Assembly (NCBI RefSeq): GCF_002205635.1
Contig: NZ_NISJ01000005.1
Coordinates: 1-64,000, forward strand
Length of the DNA stretch: 64,000 nucleotides
Reading direction: 5' to 3'
Source of the DNA: Sphingopyxis witflariensis
Lineage (GTDB): Bacteria; Pseudomonadota; Alphaproteobacteria; Sphingomonadales; Sphingomonadaceae
Each line of letters begins with the position of its first letter. Position 1 is the stretch's first letter. Under the pieces are notes generated by a model. The model was not told the DNA's origin. It was given only the letters and a program-made list of their open reading frames with translations, and ran no database searches. Of the stretch, positions 19,119-27,954 are shown piece by piece. The translations under genes were made by a program, and so were the position numbers.

Positions 19119-20293
19119 CAGCCCGCTCCCACTCTGGGCAAATCGAGCAATCGTTCGGCGGTGATGTTGCGCTGAATCTCGTTCGATCCGGCGTAAATTG
19201 GACCCGAGAGCGAGAAGATATAGCCCTCCAGCCACTGGTTCATCCGGCCATCGTCGAAGCGGCGAAGTTCAGCTGCGGCGCCCAGCAATTGCATCGCGGT
19301 GCGGTGCATCGCGCGGTCGAGTTCGGACCAGAAAATCTTGTTGAGGCTCGCCTCGGCGCCGATCGACCCGCCCGCCATGATCTTCGCGGCGACGGCGTAG
19401 GTGTTATACGCATAGGCCTGCGCCTGCATCCAAGCGGTCATTACCGCCTCGCGCGCCGCGGGCGATGCCTCGGCTTCATGCTCGCGATAGAGCTCGACCA
19501 GCCGCTTCGCGGTCGCCTGAAACCGGCCGGGCGAGCGCAGCATCAGCCCGCGTTCGAAACCCGCGGTCGCCATCGCGACCTTCCAGCCTTCGCCCTCGCC
19601 CGCGATGCGGTTTTCGACAGGCACGCGCACTTCGTCGAAGAACAGCTCGGCAAAGCCGGTGTCGCCGTGCAATTGCCGGATCGGGCGGCGGGTGATGCCG
19701 GGACTGTTCAGATCGAACAGGATGAAGCTCAGCCCCTTGTGGCGCTTGCTGCCGTCTTCGGTACGGAAAATGCCGAAACCCCAGTCGGCAAAGGCGGCGC
19801 GGCTCGACCAGGTTTTCTGGCCGCTGATCACATAGTGATCGCCCCCAGAATCATTGGCGCGCACCGCCTTGCTGCTGATCGCCGCCATGTCGGACCCGGC
19901 GCCGGGTTCGGACCACGCCTGCGCCCACATCGTCTCGCCCTTCGCCATCGGGGTCAGGAAGCGCGCCTTTTGTTCGGGCGTGCCAAACTCCATGATCGTC
20001 GGGCCGAGCAGGAAAATGCCATTCTGGTTGGCGCGATTGGGGCCGCCGGCGCGGAAATATTCTTCCTCGAAGATCAGCCATTGGATCAGGTCGAGCCCGC
20101 GCCCGCCATAGGCTTCGGGCCAGGTCACCATCCCCCAATTGCCGCTCGCGAGCGTGCGTTCCCACACGACATGCTCATCGAAACCAACGCGGCATTCGAG
20201 CGTGTCCAGCGGCTCCTTGGGTACATGCGCGTCCATCCACGCACGCACTTCGGCGCGAAAATCCTGTTGTTCGGAGGTATAGACGAGGTCCAT
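19118..20293 (-). CDS. Acyl-CoA dehydrogenase, long (alpha-type) subunit
   Basis: A 391-residue acyl-CoA dehydrogenase: MDLVYTSEQQDFRAEVRAWM, the FAD/substrate segment AQAWSEPGAGSDMA, HYVISGQKTWSSRAAFADWGF, IRQLHGDTGFAELFFDEVRV and a C-terminal SGPIYAGSNEIQRNITAERLL. The usual catalytic Glu of the YEG motif reads YAG. The start at 20293 (ATG) overlaps echA20 by one base. Together with the short acyl-CoA dehydrogenase downstream it likely makes one functional enzyme in ring C/D or side-chain beta-oxidation, similar in organisation to FadE pairs of Mycobacterium. Confidence 0.83.
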   Translation of the reverse strand: MDLVYTSEQQDFRAEVRAWMDAHVPKEPLDTLECRVGFDEHVVWERTLASGNWGMVTWPEAYGGRGLDLIQWLIFEEEYFRAGGPNRANQNGIFLLGPTIMEFGTPEQKARFLTPMAKGETMWAQAWSEPGAGSDMAAISSKAVRANDSGGDHYVISGQKTWSSRAAFADWGFGIFRTEDGSKRHKGLSFILFDLNSPGITRRPIRQLHGDTGFAELFFDEVRVPVENRIAGEGEGWKVAMATAGFERGLMLRSPGRFQATAKRLVELYREHEAEASPAAREAVMTAWMQAQAYAYNTYAVAAKIMAGGSIGAEASLNKIFWSELDRAMHRTAMQLLGAAAELRRFDDGRMNQWLEGYIFSLSGPIYAGSNEIQRNITAERLLDLPRVGAG

Positions 20294-21042
20294 CAGAAGC
20301 TCGCGGCCTTGCCCGTATCGACAAAGGCGTCGCGCGACTTCTGGCTGTCTTCGTGCATATACATTTCGAGCGTGAAACCCTGTTCCCAGCGGTATCCGCG
20401 GTCGACGTCGCGTTCCTCGAGCCCGTTCAGCGCCTCCTTGGCGATGACCAAAGCCTTGCGCGATTTCGACGCGATCACTGCGCAAAAGGCGCGCGCTTCG
20501 GATTCCAAGTCAGCGCGCGGCACGACCTTCTCGATCGCGCCCAGCCGCCACGCCTCTTCAGCGGGGATCGTGCCGCCGGTGAAGAAAGCCGCGCGTACCT
20601 TGTGCAGCGGCAGCATGCGCGAAAGGTGCGACGCCCCGCCCATCGCGCCGCGATCGACCTCGGGCAACGAGAAATAGGCGTCGTCGGCGGCGATGATGCT
20701 GTCACTGGCCCCGCAAATGCCGATGCCGCCGCCGATGACGAACTTATGCACCGCGGTGATCACCGGAACCTCGGCATCGCGGATCGCCTTGAAGGTCAGA
20801 TAATTGCCGCGATTGAGAATGGTGATGCGTTCGGGATGCGCCTGCATCTCCTTGATATCGACCCCGCCGCAAAAGCCCTTGCCCTCGGCGCGGATCAGCA
20901 CGCAATTGACCTCAGGATTGCTCGCCGCCGCGGTGACGATCGCAGGGATCGCCATCCAGGTCTCGCTGTCAAAGGCGTTAACGGGCGGGACGTCGAAGAC
21001 AATTTCGGCGATCCGGTCCTTGATGGTGCAATGTATCGGCAT
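20293..21042 (-). CDS. echA20: EchA20-like ring-D-opening crotonase
   Basis: A 249-residue crotonase-fold protein with the family oxyanion segments (EGKGFCGGVDIKEMQ, VIGGGIGICGASDSIIAADDAYFSLPEVDRGAMGGASHLSRMLP) and a C-terminus (YRWEQGFTLEMYMHEDSQKSRDAFV) that closely follows mycobacterial EchA20. EchA20 hydrolytically opens ring D of the HIP-derived CoA ester. ATG 21042 (MPIHCTIKDR) is the start; a longer frame exists but has no support. The next gene in translation order upstream is ipdC, four bases from its stop. Adjacent ipdC and ipdAB supply the steps before and after. Confidence 0.87.
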   Translation of the reverse strand: MPIHCTIKDRIAEIVFDVPPVNAFDSETWMAIPAIVTAAASNPEVNCVLIRAEGKGFCGGVDIKEMQAHPERITILNRGNYLTFKAIRDAEVPVITAVHKFVIGGGIGICGASDSIIAADDAYFSLPEVDRGAMGGASHLSRMLPLHKVRAAFFTGGTIPAEEAWRLGAIEKVVPRADLESEARAFCAVIASKSRKALVIAKEALNGLEERDVDRGYRWEQGFTLEMYMHEDSQKSRDAFVDTGKAASF

Positions 21043-21046
21043 GGGT

Positions 21047-22114
21047 TCAGTCCAGTCCTCGCAGCGCGGCCAGGCGGGCACGCGCATCCTTTTCGATCGA
21101 AGTCAGAAGCTCTGCGCAGCTCGGCAAATCGCCTAACCGCCCGCCGACAAGCCCGGTCGCGAGCAGGCCGTTTTCGGTGTCGCCGTCCACCACCGCTTTC
21201 TGGATCAGCATCGGCGCGGCGGCGGCCATCATCGCCTGCGGCAACGACAGGTTGCCATGGCTGGTCATGCCGCGCGCGGCGCGCAGCAGTTCGCCGAAGC
21301 TGGCGCCGGTCTGGCGCTTCATCGCAAACCCCGCCTCGATCGCGCGTTTCCACATCGCGAGTTTTCCCGACGCCTCGATGCGCTGCATCGCGGGGGTCAG
21401 GATCATCCGCTGCGGAATGCCGTCGATCCTGGTCGAGACGATGATGTCGCCGGTGCCCGCGCGGACATAGGCCGATTTCGAACGATCGGGAATCGGGCTG
21501 TCGCTGGTCATCAGGAAGCGCGTTCCCATCGCGATACCCGCCGCGCCATAGGCCAGCGCCGCCGCGAGGCCGCGCCCGTCGGCAAAGCCCCCCGCCGCGA
21601 CCACCGGCACCTCGACCGCGTCGAGCACCTGCGGCAGCAGCACGGTCGTCGCGACCGCGCCGGTATGACCGCCGCCCTCGCCGCCCTGCACCGTGATCAT
21701 CTCGCACCCCAGCTGGACCATCTTTTCGGCATGTTTGACCGCGCCGACAGTGGGGATGCAGAGGATGCCCGCGTCCTTGAAACGGCCGATCATTTTCGCA
21801 TCGGGCCCGCGCCCGAAACTGACCGCGCCAACGCGGTCGCTGTTTGCGACGATCAGATCGACGATCTCGGCCGCGCCGGGCTGGAAGCTGTGGAAATTGA
21901 CCCCGAAACGATGCGGGGTCAGGTCGCGCAGCCGCGCAATCGCTTCGCCGAGTTCGGCGGGCTTCATCACCGCGCCTGCGAGAAAGCCGAACGCGCCGGC
22001 ATTGCTCGACGCCGCGACCAGTTCGGGGGTCGCGATCCAGCCCATCGCGGTCTGGATCACCGGCAGGCGGCATCCGAGTGCCTGGGTTAGCGGGGTGGTC
22101 AGCACGTCGCTCAC
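21047..22114 (-). CDS. ipdC: IpdC-like flavin-dependent reductase (nitronate monooxygenase fold)
   Basis: A 355-residue TIM-barrel FMN protein matching mycobacterial IpdC in length and motifs: VIQTAMGWIATPELVAAS, VQGGEGGGHTGAVATTVLLPQVLDA, AAGGFADGRGLAAALAYGAAGIAMGTRFLMTSDS and LPSCAELLTSI. IpdC takes part, with IpdF and FadE30, in preparing the unsaturated ring C/D CoA intermediate for ring-D opening. A GTG at 22114 gives the 355-residue product starting VSDVLTTPLTQ; longer frames run into the next gene. Spacing to the upstream gene is four bases. Confidence 0.88.
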   Translation of the reverse strand: MSDVLTTPLTQALGCRLPVIQTAMGWIATPELVAASSNAGAFGFLAGAVMKPAELGEAIARLRDLTPHRFGVNFHSFQPGAAEIVDLIVANSDRVGAVSFGRGPDAKMIGRFKDAGILCIPTVGAVKHAEKMVQLGCEMITVQGGEGGGHTGAVATTVLLPQVLDAVEVPVVAAGGFADGRGLAAALAYGAAGIAMGTRFLMTSDSPIPDRSKSAYVRAGTGDIIVSTRIDGIPQRMILTPAMQRIEASGKLAMWKRAIEAGFAMKRQTGASFGELLRAARGMTSHGNLSLPQAMMAAAAPMLIQKAVVDGDTENGLLATGLVGGRLGDLPSCAELLTSIEKDARARLAALRGLD

Positions 22115-22118
22115 AATA

Positions 22119-23018
22119 TCAGCCCTCGCCCGCGGCTTTCTTGTTCGCCTTGGCCATCGCCGCGCCGTCGAGGCCGCCGAGCGAATTGCCGCTGACCAGA
22201 TCATTTTGCGCATGGGCAAAATGATGCATGTGGAAAACCGCGTCCATCGCGGTGCGCTTGCCGCGCAAATCCTCGACATGGTTGAGCGCCTGCTTGGTCA
22301 GCCAATTGCCGAGCCGCGGCCGCGTCGCGAGTTCCTGCGCCATCGCCGAAACCTTGTCCTTCAGCTCCGCGCGCGGGACAATTTCATTGACCATACCGAA
22401 TTGATAGGCGCGCGCGGCGGGCATGCGTTCACCCAGCAACAGAAAGCCCTTGGCGATGCGCGGCGGCAGCTCGAAACCATGGGCGAAATATTCAACCCCG
22501 GGAATGCCCATGCGGTTGACCGGATCCTGAAAGAAAGCGTCGTCGCTGGCGACGATCAAGTCGCATACCCACGCCAGCATCAGCCCGCCGGCGATGCACG
22601 CGCCCTGCACCATCGCGATCGTCGGCTTGGGAATGTCGCGCCAGCGGCGGCACATCCCGAGGTAAACTTCCTGCTCGCGAGTGTAGAGCAATTCGGCGCC
22701 GGGCCGGTTGGTATGATCGCCGAACATCAATTTGCGGTCGAAGGGCACCAGATGATCGCGCCCCGGCGTGCCTATGTCATGCCCGGCGCTGAAATGCTTA
22801 CCGTCGCCGCCGAGCACGATGACTTTGATCGCGTCATCGTCGGTCGCGCGCCGGAATGCCGCGTCGAGCGCGTAGGTCATCTGGCTGTTCTGGACGTTGT
22901 TGAACTGCGGCCGGTCCATGATGATCCACGCGACGGGACCGTCGACTTCATAGCGGACGGGGGTCTCGGTTTCATACACCGGCTCTTGCGGCTGGCGCGG
23001 GACGAGATCATCGCTCAT
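22119..23018 (-). CDS. Enoyl-CoA hydratase/isomerase family protein
   Basis: A 299-residue crotonase-fold protein with an extended N-terminus: GGDGKHFSAGHDIGTPG for the first oxyanion loop and QGACIAGGLMLAWVCDLIVASDDAFFQDP for the second. The C-terminus is His-rich (AVFHMHHFAHAQNDLV). Homologues of this long type accompany ipdAB in actinobacterial and proteobacterial steroid clusters. It probably hydrates an enoyl-CoA from the opened C/D rings. ATGA overlap with ipdB gives tight coupling. Confidence 0.82.
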   Translation of the reverse strand: MSDDLVPRQPQEPVYETETPVRYEVDGPVAWIIMDRPQFNNVQNSQMTYALDAAFRRATDDDAIKVIVLGGDGKHFSAGHDIGTPGRDHLVPFDRKLMFGDHTNRPGAELLYTREQEVYLGMCRRWRDIPKPTIAMVQGACIAGGLMLAWVCDLIVASDDAFFQDPVNRMGIPGVEYFAHGFELPPRIAKGFLLLGERMPAARAYQFGMVNEIVPRAELKDKVSAMAQELATRPRLGNWLTKQALNHVEDLRGKRTAMDAVFHMHHFAHAQNDLVSGNSLGGLDGAAMAKANKKAAGEG

Positions 23019-23809
23019 GCGGCATTCCTTTGGGCTGGCGGGTTGTCCTTGATGACGCTGGCACGGAAATTATGCGGATCGAGCCGCGCGATGATCGCGA
23101 GCGCCTCGGCGCCCGGCTTCGGGGTTTCGACCATATCGCCCTGTTCGAGCGGAAAGCCGGTCGCCGCCTGCACATCGTCGAAACTCACGCCGGGGTGGAG
23201 CGAGATGACGCGGATCGCATTGTACTGTCCGCCAAAGTCCATGACGCACAAATTGGTGACGATGCGGCGCAAGTCGATGCCGCTGTAATTGCCGCCCGCG
23301 ATGCGCTTGGCGGGATTGTAGCCCGCGCTCGACACCATATCGACCTCGCCCGCAACAAACGTCCGCGCCGAATGGAACGGGATGAACATCGAATTGGCGT
23401 GATAGATGCTGTTGCCGGGAAAACCGCGCACGCCCAGCATCTGCGTCTTCGGCTGCTCATGCGTGCCGCCAAGCCGCGACAAATTCGTCTGGCCGAAACG
23501 GTCGATCTGGGTCGGGGTCACCATCGCGTGACGCCGTCCGCTCCACACCGCGCTGTCGAAGAAGCGCGAGAAGGGGAGATGCCCCGCAAATTTGGGAACA
23601 TAATCGCCGCGCGGGCCGATCGGCACCGGTTCCTCGACCAGATAGGCCTCGCCATCGGTCATCATCAGCCCGGGCGAATGGGTGAGCTTGGCGAGCCCCG
23701 CACCGATGCGCGGAACGGGACCGATGCCGGTCGCGATGACCTCGCGCTGGGTGCGAAAAGCTTCGGAGCAGGCGAAAATACAGAGTTCTGCGAGGGTGAC
23801 TTCGGTCAT
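23015..23809 (-). CDS. ipdB: IpdB-like subunit of ring-C-opening COCHEA-CoA hydrolase
   Basis: A 264-residue class I CoA-transferase beta-fold subunit resembling IpdB (Rv3552, about 250 residues): EAFRTQREVIATGIGPVPRIGAGLAKLTHSPGLM, FFDSAVWSGRRHAMVTPTQIDRFGQTN, SLHPGVSFDDVQAATGF. IpdA and IpdB form an enzyme with a CoA-transferase fold that has been shown in Mycobacterium to hydrolyse the last carbocycle (ring C) rather than move CoA. Stop of ipdA and start of ipdB overlap by one base, giving equal subunit output. Confidence 0.9.
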   Translation of the reverse strand: MTEVTLAELCIFACSEAFRTQREVIATGIGPVPRIGAGLAKLTHSPGLMMTDGEAYLVEEPVPIGPRGDYVPKFAGHLPFSRFFDSAVWSGRRHAMVTPTQIDRFGQTNLSRLGGTHEQPKTQMLGVRGFPGNSIYHANSMFIPFHSARTFVAGEVDMVSSAGYNPAKRIAGGNYSGIDLRRIVTNLCVMDFGGQYNAIRVISLHPGVSFDDVQAATGFPLEQGDMVETPKPGAEALAIIARLDPHNFRASVIKDNPPAQRNAA

Positions 23810-24690
23810 CAGAATATCGGCAAGGGCAAAGCCGTCACCGCCTCCTTTCCGCCAACGGATTTCAGATAAGCGGCCTCGTCGGCGCCGACGAGGCGGTCGC
23901 GCACCGCGTCCCAGTCGCCGGGATCGGCGGCCAGCGCGGCGTAATTTTTGAACCAGCCCATGTCCCAGCCATAGGCGGGGGGCATCGAGCTCGGGTGCGC
24001 GCCGCCCGGAATTTCAGTCACCCCGGCGACGAAGCAGCGTTCGAAAACATTGGCCTGCGCATCATCGGCGTAGTGGTCCTCGATCCGCTCGACGAGCGTT
24101 TCGGTCGAGACGAAACAGGCGTCGGCCGCCTTGGCGAACCATTCGTCATAATAAGCGTCGGGGCCGAGCAGCTGGACGTTGCCGCGCCAGTCGCTGCGGT
24201 TGACGTGGAGCAGCGCCGCGTCGAGCTTCAACGCCGGCATCGCGATCAGCGTCTCGCCGTCGTCATAGGGAGATTGCACCATTTTGAGGCCGCCCAGTTC
24301 AGCGAGATCGGTGCCGAGGCCGACGCGTGTCGGCAGGAAGGGCAGCCCAAAGGCCGCGGCCTTGAGCCCCCATTGGAACATGCCCTCGTCGAGTTCGAGC
24401 ACCTCGATCCGCCCCGCTTCGCGAGCCTTGCGGAACCAGGGTTCGAGCGGGATCGCGTCGAGCGAGACGAAGGCGAAGACGAGCTTCTTCACCTTGCCCG
24501 CCGCGCAGAGCATCCCGACGTCGGCGCCGCCATAGGCGACGATGGTCAAATCCTTGAGGTCCGAGCGCAGGATCTCGCGGACGAGCGCCATCGGCTTGCG
24601 CCGCGGGCCCCATCCGCCGATACCGATCGTCATGCCGTCGCGAAGACGACCGACGATCTCGGCGGGGGTCATGCGTTTGTCGAGCGTCAT
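23809..24690 (-). CDS. ipdA: IpdA-like subunit of ring-C-opening COCHEA-CoA hydrolase
   Basis: A 293-residue class I CoA-transferase alpha-fold subunit, the same length as IpdA (Rv3551, about 292): MTPAEIVGRLRDGMTIGIGGWGPRRKPMALVREI, VAYGGADVGMLCAAGKVKKL, and ELDEGMFQWGLKAAAFGLPF, where E102 is the likely counterpart of the catalytic glutamate of mycobacterial IpdA. The ATG at 24690 overlaps the hsaC stop by four bases; a longer in-frame upstream extension lies within hsaC and is discounted. Confidence 0.9.
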   Translation of the reverse strand: MTLDKRMTPAEIVGRLRDGMTIGIGGWGPRRKPMALVREILRSDLKDLTIVAYGGADVGMLCAAGKVKKLVFAFVSLDAIPLEPWFRKAREAGRIEVLELDEGMFQWGLKAAAFGLPFLPTRVGLGTDLAELGGLKMVQSPYDDGETLIAMPALKLDAALLHVNRSDWRGNVQLLGPDAYYDEWFAKAADACFVSTETLVERIEDHYADDAQANVFERCFVAGVTEIPGGAHPSSMPPAYGWDMGWFKNYAALAADPGDWDAVRDRLVGADEAAYLKSVGGKEAVTALPLPIF

Positions 24691-25604
24691 TGCGCGGCCT
24701 CTTCCATCGCTTTTTGCCAGGCCCAGACATGGCCCCATTCGCTGACGACCTGATGCGCCGTCGGCGTCCAGCTCGCCGGATCGATGATCAGCGGATCGCA
24801 GCCAATCTCGAGGTCGAAACCCGCCGGGGTCTGCATGTAAAAACTCGTCATCTGGTCGTTGGTATGGGTACCCAGCGACGCCGATTCCGTAACTTTCCCG
24901 ACGCGCATCCGGTCGTAGCAACGACCGACATCGCGCAAATCCTGCATTTCGAGCATCAAATGGACGCAGCGTGACGGCGGCACCGGAACCTGCCCGATCG
25001 CGACCGAATGGTGGCGGCCGTTGTCGGCGTGCATGAAGGCGAACCCCATCCCCGGATCGTTCGGATCGGGCGAGAAGTGGAAGCGCGGAATGTCGGTGTC
25101 GTGAAAGCCGACGACGTCGGTGTAAAAGCGATGCGTCTCGTCGAAATCGGGCGCGGCGAACACCGCATGCCCCATCCCCATATCGCCGGTAACGAAGCCC
25201 TTTACGCCGACGGGCGAGACGAACGCCACATCGTCGCGGCTGTCACCGTGAAAGAATTCGAGCCCGTTTCCGGTCGGATCACTGGTGCGGAAAAAGGCCT
25301 GAACGCCGCGAACTACGGCCTCGTCGGCCGAGCCCATTTCGACCGGGCGGCCCGCCGCGGCAATCGCCGCCGCCATCGCCTGAAACGCGGCTTCGTCGGA
25401 CAGTTCGAACGCGGCAGCAGTCAATTCATCCTGCTCGCCCGCCTCGATCCGGAACCGGAACGGACGGTCGTCGATCCGGTAATGCGCCGCGCCGTCGGCG
25501 GGATCGGCGGCGCGCATGACACCGACGACCTCGGTCAAATATGTATCCCAAATATCGGCCTGTGTCGTTTTGATCACGACATAGCCGAGCGCCCTGATAG
25601 CCAC
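24687..25604 (-). CDS. hsaC: HsaC/TesB-type 3,4-DHSA 4,5-extradiol dioxygenase
   Basis: A 305-residue type I extradiol dioxygenase made of two vicinal-oxygen-chelate modules. The iron ligands are all found: H146 (MGMGHAVF), H215 (CVHLMLEM) and E266 (FDLEIGCD), with the usual active-site His in HHSVAIG. The enzyme cleaves the catecholic ring A of 3,4-DHSA, the 9,10-seco steroid product of HsaA. It begins with GTG at 25604, four bases after the upstream SDR stop. Unusually for actinobacterial clusters, it is in the minus-strand HIP operon and not with hsaA and hsaD, which lie across a divergent promoter. Confidence 0.9.
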   Translation of the reverse strand: MAIRALGYVVIKTTQADIWDTYLTEVVGVMRAADPADGAAHYRIDDRPFRFRIEAGEQDELTAAAFELSDEAAFQAMAAAIAAAGRPVEMGSADEAVVRGVQAFFRTSDPTGNGLEFFHGDSRDDVAFVSPVGVKGFVTGDMGMGHAVFAAPDFDETHRFYTDVVGFHDTDIPRFHFSPDPNDPGMGFAFMHADNGRHHSVAIGQVPVPPSRCVHLMLEMQDLRDVGRCYDRMRVGKVTESASLGTHTNDQMTSFYMQTPAGFDLEIGCDPLIIDPASWTPTAHQVVSEWGHVWAWQKAMEEAAQ

Positions 25605-25608
25605 CGCC

Positions 25609-26373
25609 TCAGCCTCCCTTTACCAGATCCAGAAAATACGGTCGTTCACCGCCGCCATCGACATTGAGATGCGCGCCGCTGACATATTGAGCGAAAGGCG
25701 AAACAAGATAGGCCACGGCGTCGGCGACATCGCGCCCCTCGCACATGCGGCCCAGCGGCAGCGACGCCGCGACTGCCGCCTGCGCCGCCGCATCGCCATA
25801 GGTCGCCTCGGCATTTTCGGTCGTTGCCAGCCCGACGATGATCGCGTTGACGCGAATCGCGTCGCGGCCCCATTCTTGCGCCAGCGACTGGGTCAGGTTG
25901 AGCAGCCCTGCCTTGGCGGCGCCATAGACGGCCGTTCCCGGCGACGGGCGGATGCCCGACACGCTGGCGATATTGACGATCGAACCGCCTTGGGTGCGCA
26001 TATGCTTATGCGCAGCCTGCGCCAGAGTGAGCGGCGCAACGAGGTTGAGTTTCAATATGGCATCGACGAAGCCCACCGACGCCACCTCGGCGGCGCAGGG
26101 CGGTGATCCACCGGCATTGTTGATCAAAATATCGAAGCGCCCGGCCTCGCTGGCAATCGCATCGACCAGCGCAGTAGCCTGATCAGCCTGACGCACATCG
26201 GCGGCATGAAACGCAATCGCGGCTGGCAGGTCGTCGGGTGCATTGCGCCCACAAATATGCACGTCACAGCCAAGCTCGGCGAGGCGCACGGCGATGGCGC
26301 GGCCGATGCCGCGCGTTCCGCCCGTTACAAGCGCCACTTTGCCATTCAGGTCCAGGGATGCTGTCGAATTCAA
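25609..26373 (-). CDS. SDR at the head of the ring C/D operon
   Basis: Classical SDR with TGGTRGIG, CGRNAPDD after strand 2 (favouring NADP), NNAGGSPPCAAE, NIASVSGIRPSPGTAVYGAAKAG with Ser/Tyr/Lys, and VDGGGE at the end. A TTG at 26373 preceded by AAAGG is the more economical start (254 residues); a TTG at 26430 would add 19 residues. It is the first gene after the operator-containing divergent promoter, so it leads the 15.6-kb operon. Its substrate, perhaps a hydroxysteroid or hydroxyacyl-CoA, is unknown. Confidence 0.85.
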   Translation of the reverse strand: MNSTASLDLNGKVALVTGGTRGIGRAIAVRLAELGCDVHICGRNAPDDLPAAIAFHAADVRQADQATALVDAIASEAGRFDILINNAGGSPPCAAEVASVGFVDAILKLNLVAPLTLAQAAHKHMRTQGGSIVNIASVSGIRPSPGTAVYGAAKAGLLNLTQSLAQEWGRDAIRVNAIIVGLATTENAEATYGDAAAQAAVAASLPLGRMCEGRDVADAVAYLVSPFAQYVSGAHLNVDGGGERPYFLDLVKGG

Positions 26374-26470
26374 CTGCGCGACGCCTTTCGATACCGATTC
26401 ACGAACAACAACGTCATTAAGCCGCACCAAAAGCAGACTTGCAAGCCAAATCGTATTTTTATCGACGTTT

Positions 26471-26500
26471 TGCGTATTTTGAAATGATATTTTCTACGCA
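26471..26500. promoter_or_regulatory. Cluster operator copy 2
   Basis: TGCGTA-N18-TACGCA, a perfect inverted repeat of the half-sites. It lies about 98 bases upstream of the chosen start of the SDR gene that opens the minus-strand HIP operon. Confidence 0.7.
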
Positions 26501-26661
26501 TATGGCGCCATATCGCGTATCCGCGTCACGATGTGGAACCCGCCCACGACGCCAGAGAGGCACCACAGCGCTCCTACGCCCATTCAATAAGCCATCCGTC
26601 GCGACGGAAATGCGCCAAAATTCGCAAAAATGGGAAGGGAAACGGAATTCAATTGACGGTT

Positions 26662-26691
26662 TGCGTATTTTGTGTGAGATATTTTTACGAA
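26662..26691. promoter_or_regulatory. Cluster operator copy 3
   Basis: TGCGTA-N18-TACGAA, same spacing as copy 2. It ends 45 bases before the hsaA ATG, in the position expected for a site that blocks or activates that promoter. Confidence 0.7.
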
Positions 26692-26736
26692 TTTGATTTA
26701 CCTCTGCCTTGGCAGATTGTTGGCTGGAGACGGAAG

Positions 26737-27942
26737 ATGGCGACATTGGCAGCATCGCAGGTAAGCGAGATACCATCGGCGGACGAATTGCTGGCGCGAG
26801 CCAGGGCAATGATTCCCGCGCTCAAGGCGCGAGCCAGGCAATGCACCGCCCACCGCAATGTCCCGGCCGAAACGATCGCCGAGATGCGCGACGCCGGATT
26901 CTTCCGCATTTTGCAGCCGAAGCGCTGGGGCGGTTTTGAAATGCACCCCAATGTCTTTTTCGGGGTACAAAAGGCGCTGGCCGAGGGTTGCATGTCGACC
27001 GGATGGATGTACGGCGTCCTCGGTTGCCACCCCTATGAACTCGCGCTGTTCGACGATCAGGTGCAGGTCGATGTGTGGGGCGACGACAATGCGATGCTCG
27101 TCTCCTCAACCTATCAGCCGGTCGGCAAGGTCGAACATACCGAAGGCGGTTTTTACCTGAGCGGCCATTGGGGCTTCTCGACCGGATCGCTGCACTGCGG
27201 ATGGGTGTTGCTCGGCGCGCTGGTGCCGTCAAAAGAAGGCGGGCCGCCCGACATGCGGACCTTCCTGTTGCCGCGCAGCGATTACACCATCGATCCCGAA
27301 AGCTGGCAGGTGTTCGGTCTGCAGGGAACGGGCAGCCATGATATCATCGTCGACCGCGCCTTCGTCCCCGAATATCGCACCCATCGCGCCGTCGAAGGCT
27401 TTCTCTGCGACAATCCAGGTCAGAAGATCAACACCGGCCCGCTCTACACCCTCCCTTGGGCGCAGGTCTTCGTCCGTTCGGTATCGACCGCGGCCTTCGG
27501 CGGCGCGCGCGCTGCCATCAATGCCGCGATGGCGATCATGGAAAGCCGGATTTCAACCAACACCGGCAAGGCGAGCAAGGCCGACCCGATCCTGCACGGC
27601 GCGATCGCGGCGGCGCATGCCCAGACGCTGGAAATGGAATTGACGCTGGCGGCGACCTTCGACGAGCTGATGGCGATTGCCGAGCGGGGCGAAGCGGTGC
27701 CGATGGAGAAGCGCGCGCTGTTCGCCTATCAATCCTCGACCGTCGTTCGCCGCCTCGCGCGGCTGGTCGACGATATGGTCCAGCTGCTGGGCGGGCGCGC
27801 GGTCTATATGTCGAGCGACGTCATCCAGCCGTGGCTCGACCTCAACGCGGCACGCGCGCACGTCGCCAACGATCCGAGCAACCGCACCGGCGATGTCGTC
27901 GGCACAATGCTGGGCCAGCCGCCCGCCTTCACCTTCCTGTAA
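26737..27942 (+). CDS. hsaA: HsaA-type 3-HSA 4-hydroxylase, oxygenase component
   Basis: A 401-residue flavin-dependent monooxygenase with an acyl-CoA-dehydrogenase fold, close in length and pattern to HsaA (about 394): AEMRDAGFFRILQPKRWGGFEMHPNVFF, AEGCMSTGWMYGVLGCHPYELALF, LSGHWGFSTGSLHCGWVLLGA, and a C-terminus VQLLGGRAVYMSSDVIQPWLDLNAARAHVAND. It hydroxylates the phenolic 9,10-seco product (3-HSA) to a catechol using reduced flavin from a separate reductase. The ATG at 26737 has GGAGA seven bases upstream; in-frame codons before it run into the operator. A candidate reductase with an extra C-terminal domain lies 31 kb away at 58191-59156. Confidence 0.9.
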   Translation: MATLAASQVSEIPSADELLARARAMIPALKARARQCTAHRNVPAETIAEMRDAGFFRILQPKRWGGFEMHPNVFFGVQKALAEGCMSTGWMYGVLGCHPYELALFDDQVQVDVWGDDNAMLVSSTYQPVGKVEHTEGGFYLSGHWGFSTGSLHCGWVLLGALVPSKEGGPPDMRTFLLPRSDYTIDPESWQVFGLQGTGSHDIIVDRAFVPEYRTHRAVEGFLCDNPGQKINTGPLYTLPWAQVFVRSVSTAAFGGARAAINAAMAIMESRISTNTGKASKADPILHGAIAAAHAQTLEMELTLAATFDELMAIAERGEAVPMEKRALFAYQSSTVVRRLARLVDDMVQLLGGRAVYMSSDVIQPWLDLNAARAHVANDPSNRTGDVVGTMLGQPPAFTFL

Positions 27943-27954
27943 GGAGCCGACCGA

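Larger units (their letters stand above)
26374..26736. other. Divergent promoter region of the two ring-degradation operons
   Basis: This 363-base, AT-richer stretch separates the minus-strand HIP operon from the plus-strand hsaADEGF operon. It holds two separate copies of the cluster operator, one near each operon, and no convincing gene; a short open frame at 26439-26696 has no recognisable protein content. The two operators share surrounding sequence (TTTGCGTATTTTG in both), which suggests one arose by duplication of the other. Confidence 0.7.

Noticed and set aside
26439-26696. Small open frame between the two ring-degradation operons as a leader peptide or gene
   Set aside because: It spans both operators, has no ribosome site of note and its sequence resembles no protein.
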